The notes beneath the pieces are model-generated. The model was not told the origin of the DNA and did not search any database. It saw only the letters and a list, made by a program, of their open reading frames with translations. DNA of 64,000 bases from Phytophthora colocasiae (taxonomy: Eukaryota > Oomycota > Peronosporomycetes > Peronosporales > Peronosporaceae). Position numbers and translations under genes: made by a program. This document shows positions 1-10,860 of this stretch, one piece after another; the first letter of the stretch is position 1; the number at the start of each line of letters is the position of its first letter. The stretch spans positions 78,030 to 142,029 of the forward strand of contig JAGKQI010000041.1 of the NCBI GenBank assembly GCA_018806915.1, written 5' to 3'.

Positions 1-693
1 AACGCGCCACTGGGTGATATTAGAATGAAAAAAGCGTGCTGCTCTTCCCGCGAGAAAATTCACAAGTACTTGAGCTTTAAGCTGAGAACTCCAACGTGAT
101 TGGTTCAAAAGCGACTCAGTCGATATTGCTTGCTCAAACTCGAGAATAAAGTCTTCAAAGCCCGCGCCTAAACCAGGGTATACTTCTTGACCATCAAATT
201 TTCGGCAGATAATGTCCTTTATCTTGGGCGACCTGTAAGTTGCCGCTGCTGACGGAGCTGGTGGCTGGAAGTTTTGAGCAGGTGGTGGAGGTTGGTCTCC
301 ACGTTGGTGTTGAGTTGAAGGAGGATGTACTGCCCTGGCTATGGCATCTCGTAGCTCGGTTCTAAGTTGCAAAACCTTTGATTGTAGTTGAGGTGCTGCC
401 TGGGCCTGAGCTCTAAGCTCGGTTAGCTCGGCTTCGAGCTTCCTCGTTGTAGTTTGCCATTGCATTAGTTGGGCAAATCCTGTGCGCATCTGTTCCAATT
501 CTTGTGCTAGTTTAGCGGTAGATGCTGCTTGTTGTCGCAATGTCGTCACTTCCGCCTTCAATGTTTCCATACTAGCATCGGTTTTCATGCTGACCGGTTC
601 GGGTTTCACCGAAGTTTCACCGGCCGCTGCTTGCAGCTCTGCTGCTAGGTTCCGTTGCACACGAGGTTTCCTTTCGATATCGTCGGTTTCCAT
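1..693 (-). CDS. Copia-type retrotransposon Gag, 5' part (runs off the window)
   Basis: An open frame on the minus strand starts at the ATG at 693-691 and continues past base 1, giving 231 codons without a stop. The first ~115 residues are rich in Gln, Glu, Ala and Leu with heptad-like spacing (LEAELTELRAQ), suggesting a coiled coil. A Pro/Gln-rich linker (HQRGDQPPPPAQNFQPP) follows, then a conserved-looking region with FDGQEVYPGLGAGFEDF and LEFEQAIS that resembles oomycete Copia Gag. Gag forms the particle that packages element RNA. The LTR and Copia-type primer site just upstream (891-1136) support the assignment. Family recognised by pattern only; protease, integrase and RT would lie to the left of the window. 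Confidence 0.7.
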   Translation of the reverse strand, partial: METDDIERKPRVQRNLAAELQAAAGETSVKPEPVSMKTDASMETLKAEVTTLRQQAASTAKLAQELEQMRTGFAQLMQWQTTTRKLEAELTELRAQAQAAPQLQSKVLQLRTELRDAIARAVHPPSTQHQRGDQPPPPAQNFQPPAPSAAATYRSPKIKDIICRKFDGQEVYPGLGAGFEDFILEFEQAISTESLLNQSRWSSQLKAQVLVNFLAGRAARFFHSNITQWRV

Positions 694-890
694 GGTTCCT
701 GGACGATGTACGGATGCAAGTTGAAGTTCTCACACGTCGCAGATTCTCACACGTCGCAGGAATCAGGTATCAGGTATCCCGAGATCAGGTATTGCGGGGA
801 TCAAGAAACACGGGTATTCGGTTTCAGGGGTCGACAGTCTTCAATACAGCCAGGTCGTAGGACTTGTTCACTCTTTAGTGCGAGTCGAGG

Positions 891-905
891 CTTGGGCTCA
901 TAACC
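891..905 (-). promoter_or_regulatory. Primer binding site of the Copia element (half-tRNA type)
   Basis: On the minus strand the base right after the LTR starts GGTTATGAGCCCAAG. This is complementary to an initiator-tRNA-Met anticodon-arm sequence of the form GGGCTCATAACC, which contains the CAT anticodon. Drosophila copia has the closely similar GGTTATGGGCCC at this place and primes from a cut initiator tRNA. The match is seen in the sequence; use of the half-tRNA is inferred from that family precedent. Confidence 0.6.
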
Positions 906-1136
906 TGATGGAAGGCTAGGAAGTCGACTGAAGAGTGTGGCGATGTAGGAGACTCAAGTTGCTTGTTGATTAGCTGGTAAAAGTGAGAATGAGAATAAAC
1001 TGAGCTTGGGCTCTGAACTACATGTAAGGGCTACCTCCTTGCCTCCTGTGTGTTTGCTGATGAAAAATAGGTGAAGCTGGCTACCTTCTTAGCCTGTCCT
1101 TCCAACGGGACTCAAATGATAATGCGTGGGGGTGAC
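906..1136 (-). repeat. 5' LTR of the minus-strand Copia element
   Basis: Read on the minus strand, this 231-bp segment starts TGTCACCCCC and ends CTTCCATCA, the TG...CA ends of an LTR, and is followed directly by the primer site and a ~200-base leader (694-890) before gag. The partner LTR is outside the window, so the ends rest on the TG/CA borders, the primer site, and the switch at 1137 into ferric-reductase coding sequence. Confidence 0.65.
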
Positions 1137-1629
1137 ATCCATGCGTTCTATTGCTAATTACCTTCACAGCCAGTGTTTTCTCGAAAAAGCTCGAATTATC
1201 CATCGTTTACGATTTATTTGGACTGTGAGCGATAGTGAAAGTCTTCAAGCACTGATGAATTCGGATACAAGTCGATGGAGAAGCAACCGGAAAGCCTCGT
1301 ACTTACCTGAAGTCTTGCTTTGCCCAACGACACTTAACGTGTCGACGGAAACGTTTTCCACGGAGATTTATCTGACTCGAGGTCTCGTTGGATCAGAGAC
1401 CCCATTAGATCCGCAGCTTGGGAAATGCCTCTGGATTCATCGCAGACCGGATACTGAGCAAATTCTACGTGAAATGGGGAAACAAGCGGAAAAACACGGG
1501 AATTCACGTGTAGCAGTACTGGTTTGTGGTCCTGAATCAATGATAACGAACGTCGTCACCACTTGCATCCACTTGTCCCGTGAGACGAAGCTTCATTTTG
1601 ATGTCCACATCGAGCGCTTTACGCTGTGA
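1137..1629 (+). pseudogene. Ferric-reductase/NADPH-oxidase-like protein, C-terminal remnant cut by the Copia element
   Basis: About 163 codons remain open to the TGA at 1627. The translation has the look of the NAD(P)-binding C-terminal half of the FRE/NOX flavoprotein family: RLRFIWTVSD near the start, VAVLVCGPESMITNVV as the late CGP-type nicotinamide-binding motif, and a terminal LHFDVHIERFTL. This domain normally passes electrons from NADPH through FAD to membrane haems that reduce extracellular ferric iron. The membrane, haem and FAD parts are missing because the LTR abuts codon 1 here. The open frame continues back into the LTR only by chance. Probably a gene killed by the insertion; the other half should lie beyond the left edge if the element is complete. 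Confidence 0.6.
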
Positions 1630-2063
1630 AATGAGCTGAAATCCTACCCAACTGATGCAAATCGTGGCATCGTTATTCCTGTTCGTTGTTTACAAGCAAA
1701 AGGATGTCTCTCCTCGTCAAGAATGACTTCATCTCGTATCTCAAGCGAGACATCCAATTATTCCGCTTTTCTTCCTCTTTCAACACACATAAACTCCTTC
1801 AAGACGCTGCTTTTCACTCTCGCAGTATCATTCTCCACTGCCGAGTATTGATCACGATCAAGTGCAGTCATTTCCCCAACAAGGACCGTATCGTTTTCAC
1901 GTTTTTCAGTGAGGTACATTGATGTCACTTAGCTATGCTAACGACTTCCTATGTCCGTTCTAGTGTTCGCCCCTATGTCGACCACTATCCTTCATCCCGG
2001 CCAGAGCTACTCTCCGCCGTTACCTGGTGTCAACCCCATCGAGTTGACCAAAAGTGCCGCTTG
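1630..2063. other. Intergenic, no gene recognised
   Basis: The 3' flank of the ferric-reductase remnant. Two short open stretches (1686-1922, 1935-2063) have no recognisable motif and atypical composition. The last five bases, GCTTG (2059-2063), are one copy of the Gypsy target-site duplication. Confidence 0.5.
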
Positions 2064-2216
2064 TGTGACGGGCTTCTGTCACACGGTCGCCGTGGTGCAC
2101 GGCGACCAATTAGATTAGCTTGTGTTTTGTTGGTCCACGGCGCCCGACCCGGGCGCCACACAGATTCAATAGACAGAGTTTCATTTACCACAAACAAGGA
2201 GCACCGCCCCGTTACA
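2064..2216 (+). repeat. 5' LTR of the 6.86-kb Gypsy element
   Basis: 153 bp from TGTGACGGGC to CGCCCCGTTACA. Contains two short hairpin-forming stretches, TGTGACGGGCTTCTGTCACA at the start and GGCGCCCGACCCGGGCGCC in the middle. Matches the copy at 8770-8922 base for base by eye. Short for a Gypsy LTR. Confidence 0.95.
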
Positions 2217-2236
2217 TCTGGTAGCACTTAGTAGTC
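2217..2236 (+). promoter_or_regulatory. Probable primer binding site region
   Basis: Two bases after the LTR lies TGGTAGCACTTAGTAG, beginning with the TGG expected opposite a tRNA CCA end. The tRNA was not identified. Confidence 0.4.
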
Positions 2237-2249
2237 CGTCCACACGACC

Positions 2250-3298
2250 ATGAACGACGCTTCCTATTTCACTGAAGGGGCTGGTGCTGCCCTCGAGCAT
2301 GCCAGCTTCCCCCACTTGTCCGCCTTCGAGTGGGAGGCGCTACACCGCCTTGCCGCGGTGTCCGGAGAAGGAGTCATCAAGACCTTGCTGACTGCCGGAA
2401 CGGAAGAAGATCAACGACTGGCTGCTCACGAGTTCATGGCGCGTGAGCTTGCCGACCTGCGTCGGCGTGCGACGACCTCCACGCCGACCAAGAACAAGAC
2501 TGACATCGTGAAGCTCGATGTCTCCTGCTACAGTGGCGATGGCGCCGCTCGCCTCCAGCCTGAACCGCTGGTTCTGCGAGATCGACATCGCGATCGAAGC
2601 TCGGCAGCTGTCTACCGAGTTCGCTCGTACCCGGTTCCTTTGTCCAAGTTGACTGGGAAGGCCAAGGAGTGGGCGCTCGGCAAGCTTGTAGCCGACCCCT
2701 CCTGCTTTCAAACGATGGAGTCACTAAAGAGCGATCTCCGCCTGGCCTTTGAGCCCCTCAAGACGAGCGTGTTCAACGCTCGGCGTTCCTCTCGCTAAAG
2801 CAGGGACGGATGTCCATGCTCGAGTACATCCAACGGGCTCGTCACTTGGTGTCGTGCATCACGACAAATCCGGTGGACATGGCGACTCAAGTCCATGTCT
2901 TTATCTCTGGCATGAACGCTGGTTACCAGCGCTTCTATCTGACTCGGAAGACGCCCGACTCGCTGGAGGAAGCGTTTGAGACAGCGCTGCGAGACGACTA
3001 CAGCGTGTCCGCCTCCGAGGCATTCTCTCTCACCAGACCTCCAACTACGGAGCCCGAGCCGATGGAGATTGACGCCATCCAAGATTATCGTGGTCGTCGG
3101 CATGACAGCTCGCCGACGACATCTGCCCGTCCAGCTCCGAATCCTGGTCGCGGTTCACGCCCTCTTCGATGCTTTCGCTGTCGGAAACTCGGACACCGCG
3201 CGGCTGTGTGCCGCGCCCCTGCGCCGGTACTCGCACACGTTGTTGCCGCCGATGCGGTTGATATGGTCGCCGACCCAAAAAACGGCGACGACCAGTAG
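2250..3298 (+). pseudogene. Gypsy Gag with CCHC zinc knuckle, frameshifted
   Basis: The ATG at 2250 opens MNDASYFTEGAGAALEHASF; homologous coding then moves frame near 2560, 2630 and 2760 before a clean frame runs 2810-3298. The core TGKAKEWALGKLVADPSCF (near 2660) and the region LEYIQRARHLVSCITTNPVD have the feel of retrotransposon Gag capsid. A single zinc knuckle, CFRCRKLGHRAAVC (CX2CX4HX4C), sits near 3170-3212. Gag coats element RNA and builds the particle. The compensating frame changes show it is not translatable as read. Confidence 0.8.
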
Positions 3299-3324
3299 GT
3301 GCGGGGCGCCCTACTGGATGTGAT

Positions 3325-6300
3325 GTGGAAGACGGATCTCTGGTGGGAGATCCTCCTCCCAGCCCCCCTGTGCTTCATGCGCAATTCTTTGCCACCACCT
3401 CCGGCAGTGATCCGAGACTGATCATCCTCAGTATACACGTCAATGGCGCGAAGCGTCCGCTTCGCGCCCTGCTGGATTCAGGCGCGACGAACAACTTCGT
3501 TCGCGCCGAGAGTTTGTCGGTGTTACCGGCGGACACGCGAGTTAGGGACGGCCCCGGCCACATGGTTGTAAAGTATGCTGGCGGGAAGCCGCGGCGTGTC
3601 CCGCGGCGTTCTGCCACTTTCTCTTACGAGTTCGACGGTTTCCATGGGTCCGATGACTTTCTGGTGATCGAGTTGAGCGGATCCTTCGACTGTGTCTTCG
3701 GTATCCCGTGGCTTGCTCGTCACCAGCCTCATATTGACTGGTTGGCTCGAACCGTCCGCCCGCGCGACATTGATGTGAATGCGGTATTGACATCCCTGCG
3801 CGGGACGCCCAACCGATGGCCGCACGTTGCAGTCATGGACCCCAACTCCATGACTCCCGCTGTATCCGAAGTGAGCGATGGCCCTTCGGGTGCTCGCGAG
3901 CCTGTGACGTGTGCCGGTCTTGAGCAGGTGACTCAAGACATGTCTGACGTGGTCGAGCATGAGTTCCCACGTCCCGATGAGCAGCGGCTCTCGGCAACAG
4001 ACAACACCGTGGTAGAACCGGGGTTCCCACGTCCCGATGAGCAGCGGCTCTCGGCAACAGACAACACCGTGGTCGAACAGGGGTTCCCACGCCCGGATGA
4101 GCAGCGGCTCTCCGTTGACGATGAACAAGAAGATGTGGTTGAGCGTGGTCTCCCACGCGCGGTCGAGCAGGGGCTCCCGCATGTGGTTGAGCAGGGGCTC
4201 CCTGATAGAGTTGACGCCGATGTCGTGTCTCGGCGTCTGAGTACAGCAGACTTGGTCGAGCGTGGTCTCCCACTGCCTGCTACGGAAGTGTTTACCCGGC
4301 CAGTCCGTCGCCGTGGCCGTCGCAAGCCCCGGCGACCCCGCGTTCCTCCGAATGAGTCAGACGCGTCTGACTCCGAGGTTATCTCCGTTCTGGTGGGGGA
4401 TGACGCGGCATCGATCCCGCGAATGCACAATGTCGAAGTTGCACGCCCGCCGTGCGATGCATCAGAGATCACCAAGTTGCCTGGTCTGTCTTGGAAACAC
4501 TTTCTCCGCGACTTGAAGCATGGTGAGATCGAGCAGGTTTGCATGATCGTCGCGGACAACACCGCGACGATCGCGGCTGTCGATGTAGACGCTGGTGACC
4601 CAGCGTCCAATACCCGGGAACGCCCGAAAGGCGCTGAGCCTAAGTCCGCCCGCGAGGCCCGCTACTTGGCTCAGTCGTTGCCGGCACTCGAAGCCGCCGG
4701 CAACCCAGTCGCCCCCCTGGTTCGCGAGTTCATCGACATCTTCCCTGATAAGGTGCCAGCCGCCCTTCCACCGGACCGCGGAGTCCGACACGAGATCGAC
4801 CTCGTGCCTGGTGCGAAGTATTGCGTGACGAGACAGTGGCCGCTTCCCCGTGATCAAGTCGAAGCAATCGACGCCTTCTTCGAGGGTCGCCGACAAGCCG
4901 GCCACGTCCGTGAGAGTTTGTCCCCGCACTCCAGTCCGACATTTTGCGTGAAGAAAGCAACAGGTGGATGGCGGATCGTCCACGCCTTCAATAAGCTCAA
5001 CGATGCCACCATCCCGGCGCAGACCGATCCCAAGGAAAGACATGGTGCTCGATGCCACCGCCATGTCGGGCAGCACCACATACAGCGCGATTGATCTGAT
5101 GGACGGCTTCTATCAGATCTTGATGCGGGAGGATGACGTACCGCTGACTGCAGTCAGCACGCCCAGTGGAATGCTTTGGGAATGGCTTGTGATGCCTCAG
5201 GGGCTAAAGAATGCTCCTGCTACCTTCAACCGAATGGTGTCGAACTTGCTCCGCCCGTACCGGGACTTCGCGCCCAGCTACTTCGATGACATTTTCATCC
5301 ACAGCCGTGCTGAACGAGGCTTGACGGACGTCGAGGTGCATCTGCAACACCTGCGGCAGGTGTTCGAAGTGATGCGAGAGAACAAGCTGTACGCCAACTT
5401 GAAGAAGTGTATCTTCTGCGCTCCCGAGATCCCAGTGCTCGGGAGCTACGTCAGCAAGGAAGGTGTCCGTGCTGACCCCGAGAAGATTGAAGCCATCTGC
5501 GCTTGGCCCGTGCCTCAGGATCAGAAGCAGCTCCGGCAGTGGCTGGGGCTCGCGACGTATCTTCACCATTACTCGAAAAACTTCGCGCTGACCATCCAAC
5601 CGCTGTCTCAACTCCTGAAGGCAGACGCCATGTGGTCATGGCGCCCCGAGCACCAAACAGCCTTCGACGCGGTGAAGACGAGTTTGTCGACCGCGCCCGT
5701 CTTGATGCTTCCAGATCACTCCAAGCCGTTCCACGTTGTATGCGACGCGAGTGACTTCGCGATCGGCTGTGCCTTGATGCAGTTTGACGACGTGGGCCGC
5801 GAGCGAGTGGTGAGTTACCAGTCGCGACAACTGAAGCAGGCGGAACGGAATTATCCGGTCCATGATAAAGAGCTGCTTGCCATGCGCTACGCACTCATCA
5901 AGTTCCGTGTGTATCTCCTAGGCGAGAAGTCCTTCGCAATCTACACAGATCACGCGTCGCTGAGGACAGCGACGAAGAGCCCCCACTTGTCCCAGCGCAT
6001 GGCACGCTGGTTATCGCTCTTCTCCGAGTACAACTTCGTCGTGCATTACAAACCGGGCAAGTCCAACATCCTCGCCGACGCGCTTTCACGCCGGCCAGAT
6101 TACGTGCAGCGCGGCCGCCACGCAGTTGGCGACGAGGATGATGACGACTGTTCCGTCTGTATCGCCGAAAGCGTCGCTGCCGCTGAAGTCACAGCGACCA
6201 CACCGCTACGTGACCTGATCGTCGACGCGTATAAAGATGACGCGTCCTGTTCCGAGCTGATCGACTTCCTGCGCAACCCCAGTGGCTCAGCTGAGCGCAA

Positions 6301-8224
6301 GCTGTCCTCACGAGCACGCGCTCGTGTCGGCCGCTACTCACTTGAAGGCGCGCTGCTGACTTACCGCGTCGACCAAGAAGATTGCCCCGCGTCGTCGTCC
6401 CGCTTGACGACGACCTCCGAGCTCGGTTGATCCACGAGTTCCATGACACCCCAAGTGGCGGCCACCTCGGTCGCGAGAAGACCTTTGCATCTCTCTCTCG
6501 CGACTTTTATTGGCCACACATGTACAAGTGGGTGAGGAAGTGGGTGCGCTCGTGTGAAGCGTGCCAGCGCGTGAAACCGGCTCCATCAAAGCAGGCCCCG
6601 CTCCGACCGCTCTCAGTCGCCACTGATGCGTGGTCGTCTGTGAGCATGGATTTCGTCTTCGGCCTACCTCGGGATACCCGAGGTCGTACGGGTATTCTGG
6701 TCTTCGTCGACCGCTTCAGTAAGATGGTTCATCTCACTCCGGTAGCAGCCTCGATCACTGCGCAACAGTCTGCTGCGCTCTTCGTTGACGTGGTGTATCG
6801 CCACCACGGTCTTCCGTCCTCGATTGTGTCGGACAGGGATCCTCGATTCACGTCCGCCTTCTGGAGGAGCTCTTCAAGCTGTTGGGGACGCGGCTGAGTA
6901 TGTCCACCGCGTCGCATCCAGAGACGGACGGCCAAACCGAGCGCGCTAACCGAGTCGTCGAAGATGTACTACGCAGCTTTGCCACGTCGTTCAAGTCATG
7001 GAGCTCTTTCCTGCCGATGGTGGAGTTCGCCATCAATAATGCCGTGCACGCGTCAACTGGCTTGACGCCGTTCTTCGTAAATTTCGGCCGTCACCCGCGC
7101 GTTCCGGCGCTCCTTGGGCTGGAGCGCCCCTTCCAGTTCAACTGTCCGAGAATCACGACGCTGCAACTGCCACCCCACTGGTGGTGCCTCCGTCGCGACG
7201 CACGAGATGGCCGCTGTCCCGAATGTGAACGCGGTGAGCACGAGGTCTTCCGCGCGGATCCCAAGCCAGCGTCCTCTTACACGGGCCGCCGCGCGAGCGG
7301 CGACTGCTTCTCCACGGGACGTTGCCGCTTGGACCAGTCGGACGCTAATCAACCCGCGTCCACGTCGCGCAGCCGAGCTTCACACTGCCCCCGATCCGGT
7401 CGCGCCTACTGAGCCTCCGCCAGCAAACTTTGCGCCCAACGCGGCGCCGCAGCGAAGCGACGCTGCGGCTGTCCGTGAGTTCGTGCAACAGCGTGAGTCA
7501 ATTGTCCGCTACGTCCGCGATGCGATTGCTGCAGCCGTCGATCGCCAGAAGGAGAATGCCGACCGCAGCGGGCGCCGTAACATGGAAACATTCCACGTTG
7601 GAGACCAAGTCCTATTATCTACCAATGGGATTTCCCCAACGCTCGTCACGAACTTGGGCGCGAGTAAGCTCGCGCCGCGATTCATGGACCGTTCAAGGTG
7701 TCGAAAGTCATTGGAGATGCTTATCGGCTACAGCTACCGCCTACAATCAAGCTACACCCTACATTTTACGTCGGTCGACTTCGCCGCTACCACCCAGCGT
7801 CGCTTCCTAGCGATAATCCGGTACCGCGTGACGCGGTACCCACAGCTCCTGCCGCAAGACCCGATTCTCATGCTCCAGCTGGTCAACGCGATGCTCCAGG
7901 CGCTCCAGGCGACGCTCCATCGCCCACTCGCGCTCGGTTCCTTCGCGACGGTCCGGCCCCCCTTGTTGATCGTGATGGTGACGTTCGTCACATCGTGGAG
8001 GCCATTCTTGACCACGATGACTCGACCAGTGGTCGCAGCGCTCGTCACTGCGACGGGGTATCCCGAGCTTTCGCCGGTACCTGGTACGGTGGATAGGTCC
8101 GCTGGACGACAGCTGGGAGCCTCGCTCCACCCTCCTCGAAGACGTTCCGGGCCTCGTTGAGGCGTACGAGGCGGCTCTGTTGGCGCGGGATGATCCTCAG
8201 GGCGCGGTAGCGAACCGCGCCTAG
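3325..8224 (+). pseudogene. Gypsy Pol polyprotein (PR-RT-RNaseH-INT-chromodomain-like), frameshifted
   Basis: Domains in order: aspartic protease with ALLDSGATNNFV (~3465); a linker of ~20-residue repeats centred on FPRPDEQRLSATDN (3945-4215); RT from ~4780, with the active-site YFDDIFIHS (~5280); RNase H with CDASDFAIG, KELLAM and YTDH (5740-5955); integrase with an HHCC zinc domain (6440-6570) and D, D, E in SMDFVFG, VSDRDPRF and PETDGQTERAN; and a C-terminal stretch ending WEPRSTLLEDVPGLVEAYE (~8120), like the end of a chromodomain. The reading frame changes near 5035, 6380, 6860, 7130, 7690 and 8095. Catalytic residues are present, so the breaks look recent or artefactual. Pol copies and integrates the element. 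Confidence 0.9.
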
Positions 8225-8711
8225 CCTCGTACAGCGACCGGCGATACAGCTCGATCCACTGCTTCTCTTCCTTAGTCTCTGGATACTCTTTCACGATTTG
8301 CGCCCAGTCAGCGTCGCCCGGTCGCGGCGTTCCAAAGCGGCGACAGCCGGCGCAGCCTTCAAGGTGATGGACGTAACAGCAAGGACGATCCTCGTCCCAG
8401 GACAGCGAGCACACGCGCGCCGCCAGCTCTCCCAGCGCGTGGCGCTGATGGGTCTCCTCGCGGTCTTCTATTGTCGCCATGAAACGTCGCGCACCCTCTG
8501 CGTTCCAGCGTCGGACGAAGGCCGTCCACGCGGCATCAAGCGAGCGCTGGGTCACCGCGAGCGTCGCGGTGACGGGCTTGCCCCGCGTCGAACGCCAGCG
8601 TCGGAACAACTCTCGCATCTCGTCGGGACTCAGCGGGGCCTCGAAGCCACTGCAGTCGTGCAGCGGCCACTCTCGGAGAGTCTGTGCGTAGGTGTGGCTT
8701 GTGGTGTTCAT
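7752..8711 (-). CDS. Long antisense ORF at the 3' end of the Gypsy element
   Basis: A 319-codon minus-strand frame starts 59 bases inside the 3' LTR border and runs against pol; only ~8225-8711 is free of sense coding. The N-terminal ~165 residues look protein-like: WPLHDCSGFEAPLSPDEM, a Trp-spaced helical stretch (FVRRWNAEGARRFMATIEDR), then CCYVHHLEGCAGC, a possible Cys/His metal-binding cluster. The remainder overlaps the pol C-terminus and is probably frame shadow. No family recognised. Some plant Gypsy elements also carry antisense ORFs. Expression would need an antisense promoter in or near the 3' LTR. Confidence 0.45.
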   Translation of the reverse strand: MNTTSHTYAQTLREWPLHDCSGFEAPLSPDEMRELFRRWRSTRGKPVTATLAVTQRSLDAAWTAFVRRWNAEGARRFMATIEDREETHQRHALGELAARVCSLSWDEDRPCCYVHHLEGCAGCRRFGTPRPGDADWAQIVKEYPETKEEKQWIELYRRSLYEARRGSLPRPEDHPAPTEPPRTPQRGPERLRGGWSEAPSCRPADLSTVPGTGESSGYPVAVTSAATTGRVIVVKNGLHDVTNVTITINKGGRTVAKEPSASGRWSVAWSAWSIALTSWSMRIGSCGRSCGYRVTRYRIIARKRRWVVAAKSTDVKCRV

Positions 8712-8752
8712 CGTGAAGCAATTTGAAGATTGAGAAGCTCTTCAGGCTTCTT

Positions 8753-8769
8753 TCTAAGGTGGGGAGTGG
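8753..8769 (+). other. Polypurine tract before the 3' LTR
   Basis: TCTAAGGTGGGGAGTGG lies directly against the 3' LTR, in the place where plus-strand DNA synthesis is primed. Confidence 0.55.
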
Positions 8770-8922
8770 TGTGACGGGCTTCTGTCACACGGTCGCCGTG
8801 GTGCACGGCGACCAATTAGATTAGCTTGTGTTTTGTTGGTCCACGGCGCCCGACCCGGGCGCCACACAGATTCAATAGACAGAGTTTCATTTACCACAAA
8901 CAAGGAGCACCGCCCCGTTACA
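8770..8922 (+). repeat. 3' LTR of the 6.86-kb Gypsy element
   Basis: 153 bp matching the 5' LTR; followed by the GCTTG target duplicate at 8923-8927. Confidence 0.95.
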
Positions 8923-8927
8923 GCTTG

Positions 8928-9501
8928 GGAATTGTCCACGATGTTGTCTCGGATCGTAGCTCCATCATAACAAGGACCGTATCATCAATAACGTACTTGG
9001 TGGGAAAGAGGTCATGTATTTGTGTTAGAATTCCTAACTATACACTCCTGAAATCGCTGGGGGCTTGAAGCCCAGAAAATACACAGTGGTCGGTTGATCC
9101 GACGATGCGAGGGCTACGGAGCCCAGAAGCTGAACATCAATAACGTACTTGGAGTTCGGAGGGGATTTCTTCTTATAGCCAACGCAGGATAACCCAAAGC
9201 TTCTCAGTGCTTCAATCTCACAAGGATCAACGTTTGATAACCAAAACCCTGTTGATACCAAGTTAACGGATCTACGGTGAAGTAGAGTCGTACTACAGCT
9301 TTTGGCCACCGGCTCAAGTTCACGGAAGAAGAAGGAGAAATCCAATATCTCATCACGTAGGAACAGCTCACGGATGCGGCTTGAGACTCGTTGAACTCTG
9401 CTGGAAAACAAGAACAACGTGTTGGAATACACCACGTTCAAATCGCCATTGATGGACGAGGCGTTCACCGAAGCTTGAGAAGGCGTGACCACTTTAACCA
9501 C
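8928..9501 (-). pseudogene. Decayed NLP (NPP1-family) fragment
   Basis: On the minus strand, the segment near 9215-9150 reads VGYKKKSPPNSKYVID, closely matching VGYNKKAPPKSKYVVD of the intact NLP at 21974-22723. The DNA alignment around 9150-9210 to ~22205-22265 is clear by eye. A second short match (ATAACGTACTTGG) lies near 8986-9000. The 155-codon open frame containing the first match (9034-9501) has no signal peptide and its other parts do not match NLPs. This is a relic of the NLP family whose intact members lie 9-13 kb to the right. Confidence 0.6.
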
Positions 9502-10860
9502 TTTCGTGAATGAGATCGTGTGCTTCGAAGTAACTTCAGCAGAAGTAATAGTAATTGTTTCTATCGACTTCGACGCATTACATGTACCGGTGGTTTATTG
9601 TTGTGAACCTACTACCGAGTCGGAGAAATCTGCAGTCTAATACAAGCCGCAGCTCCACATGCATACGGATGTCACCTGTATCCTGCCGTCCAGTCGGATG
9701 TCTAATCAAACCTCTTGCTAGACACATCAACGTCTCCTCATGAGATCCTCAGCATTTTAAAAGTGTAAAAGCGTATTTTTCGAGAGGTGTTACAGTTTTC
9801 CAAGTCAATCGATGTGAATGCAACGAGTTGAGTAGAATGCGCTGCAAGCTGTATAACCAAGACATTCCTTAGTATGAATTGGGGGTAAGTATGTTTCTAA
9901 CCTGCTGAACTACATGTAGTAATTTTCAAGAATTCTGTACCTGTACACTTTTTTTCTTAGCACAATGACTTATTAAACAAGTGTGTACAATATGCTTGTG
10001 CTGTCATGTAGAGTTGCATTTTGGCAAGCACAGTAAACAGTAATCCTTTATGACCTCGACCTGGTCGTAAACGAAATTTCCGTCTCGTTGCAGACGATGA
10101 CGGTGCGTGGCACAAACATTCGTTTTCTGAGCCTCATTACTGTAGCGTAGTATTACTATTGATCACCGGCTACCTCACTTCGTGTCGAAAGCAACAATGT
10201 TGTATGCTTTTCATCATCATGAAACCTATGAGTTCGAAAGAGTCAGATATGACACTACAAAGGTGGAACAAGATGACGAGCAGTCGTTATCCAGGCCCAT
10301 TCTCCTACCAATACGCACCAGCGCTGTGTCGTCATTTTTCAATTAGCTAGTGAGCATTTTCCGATATAGCAACAAGTTCTCCTCGCCGATTCTCGATAAC
10401 ATCAAAGCCACTCCCCGTCGGAGGTGTCAAATTTGCGTTAGCTGATGCTTATAGAGAGATGACATTCCCTTTTCCTGGGTTAAAGTCTCAGTCTGACATA
10501 CCACTACAAGACTCATATTTGTCAGACATACATGTACTTACGTACTTCCGTATTCTACAAAAGAAAAGAAATCAGGTTTTTATGCCCTTGTCATTAAGGG
10601 GTCAATAGACTCTACTACAGCAATCTCAACCGTACAATTTGTATGGTACAATATAATACCTTTACGTATCCTGCATGTCATCTTCATTGTCTGGTTCCGC
10701 CTTTCACAATTTAATACTACTGTAGTAGTAAGGATTCTTAGTGCCAAGGCGATTCTTCATGCAAGCTATCAATCGGCATGTACAACCAGGGAAGGTAACG
10801 ATTTAATTGAAACTTTGGACCATTGTTTTCTCACTTGCCCGATTCCGAGACAAAACTTAT
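9502..10860. other. AT-richer intergenic spacer, no gene recognised
   Basis: No open frame with recognisable motifs. A short imperfect palindrome, GTACAATTTGTATGGTAC, lies near 10633-10651. No repeat ends or RNA genes seen. Confidence 0.5.

Larger units (their letters stand above)
2064..8922 (+). mobile_element. Complete Ty3/Gypsy LTR retrotransposon, 6.86 kb
   Basis: Two 153-bp LTRs (2064-2216, 8770-8922) enclose gag and a Gypsy-ordered pol (protease, RT, RNase H, integrase, C-terminal WEP-type domain). Both ends are flanked by the 5-bp direct repeat GCTTG (2059-2063 and 8923-8927). By eye the two LTRs show no difference, which points to recent insertion, yet gag and pol are broken by at least seven frame changes. 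It therefore either moved using proteins of another copy or the assembly has indel errors. A purine-rich stretch precedes the 3' LTR. Confidence 0.95.

Noticed and set aside
1126..1139. Start of the ferric-reductase frame upstream of 1137
   Set aside because: That stretch is inside the LTR; the open frame there is accidental.
3523..4610. Minus-strand frames of 146-225 codons in the Gypsy protease-RT linker
   Set aside because: Antisense shadows of the FPRPDEQRLS repeats.
9555..10350. Two short frames (62-63 codons) in the spacer
   Set aside because: No motif, no repeat partner, expected by chance.
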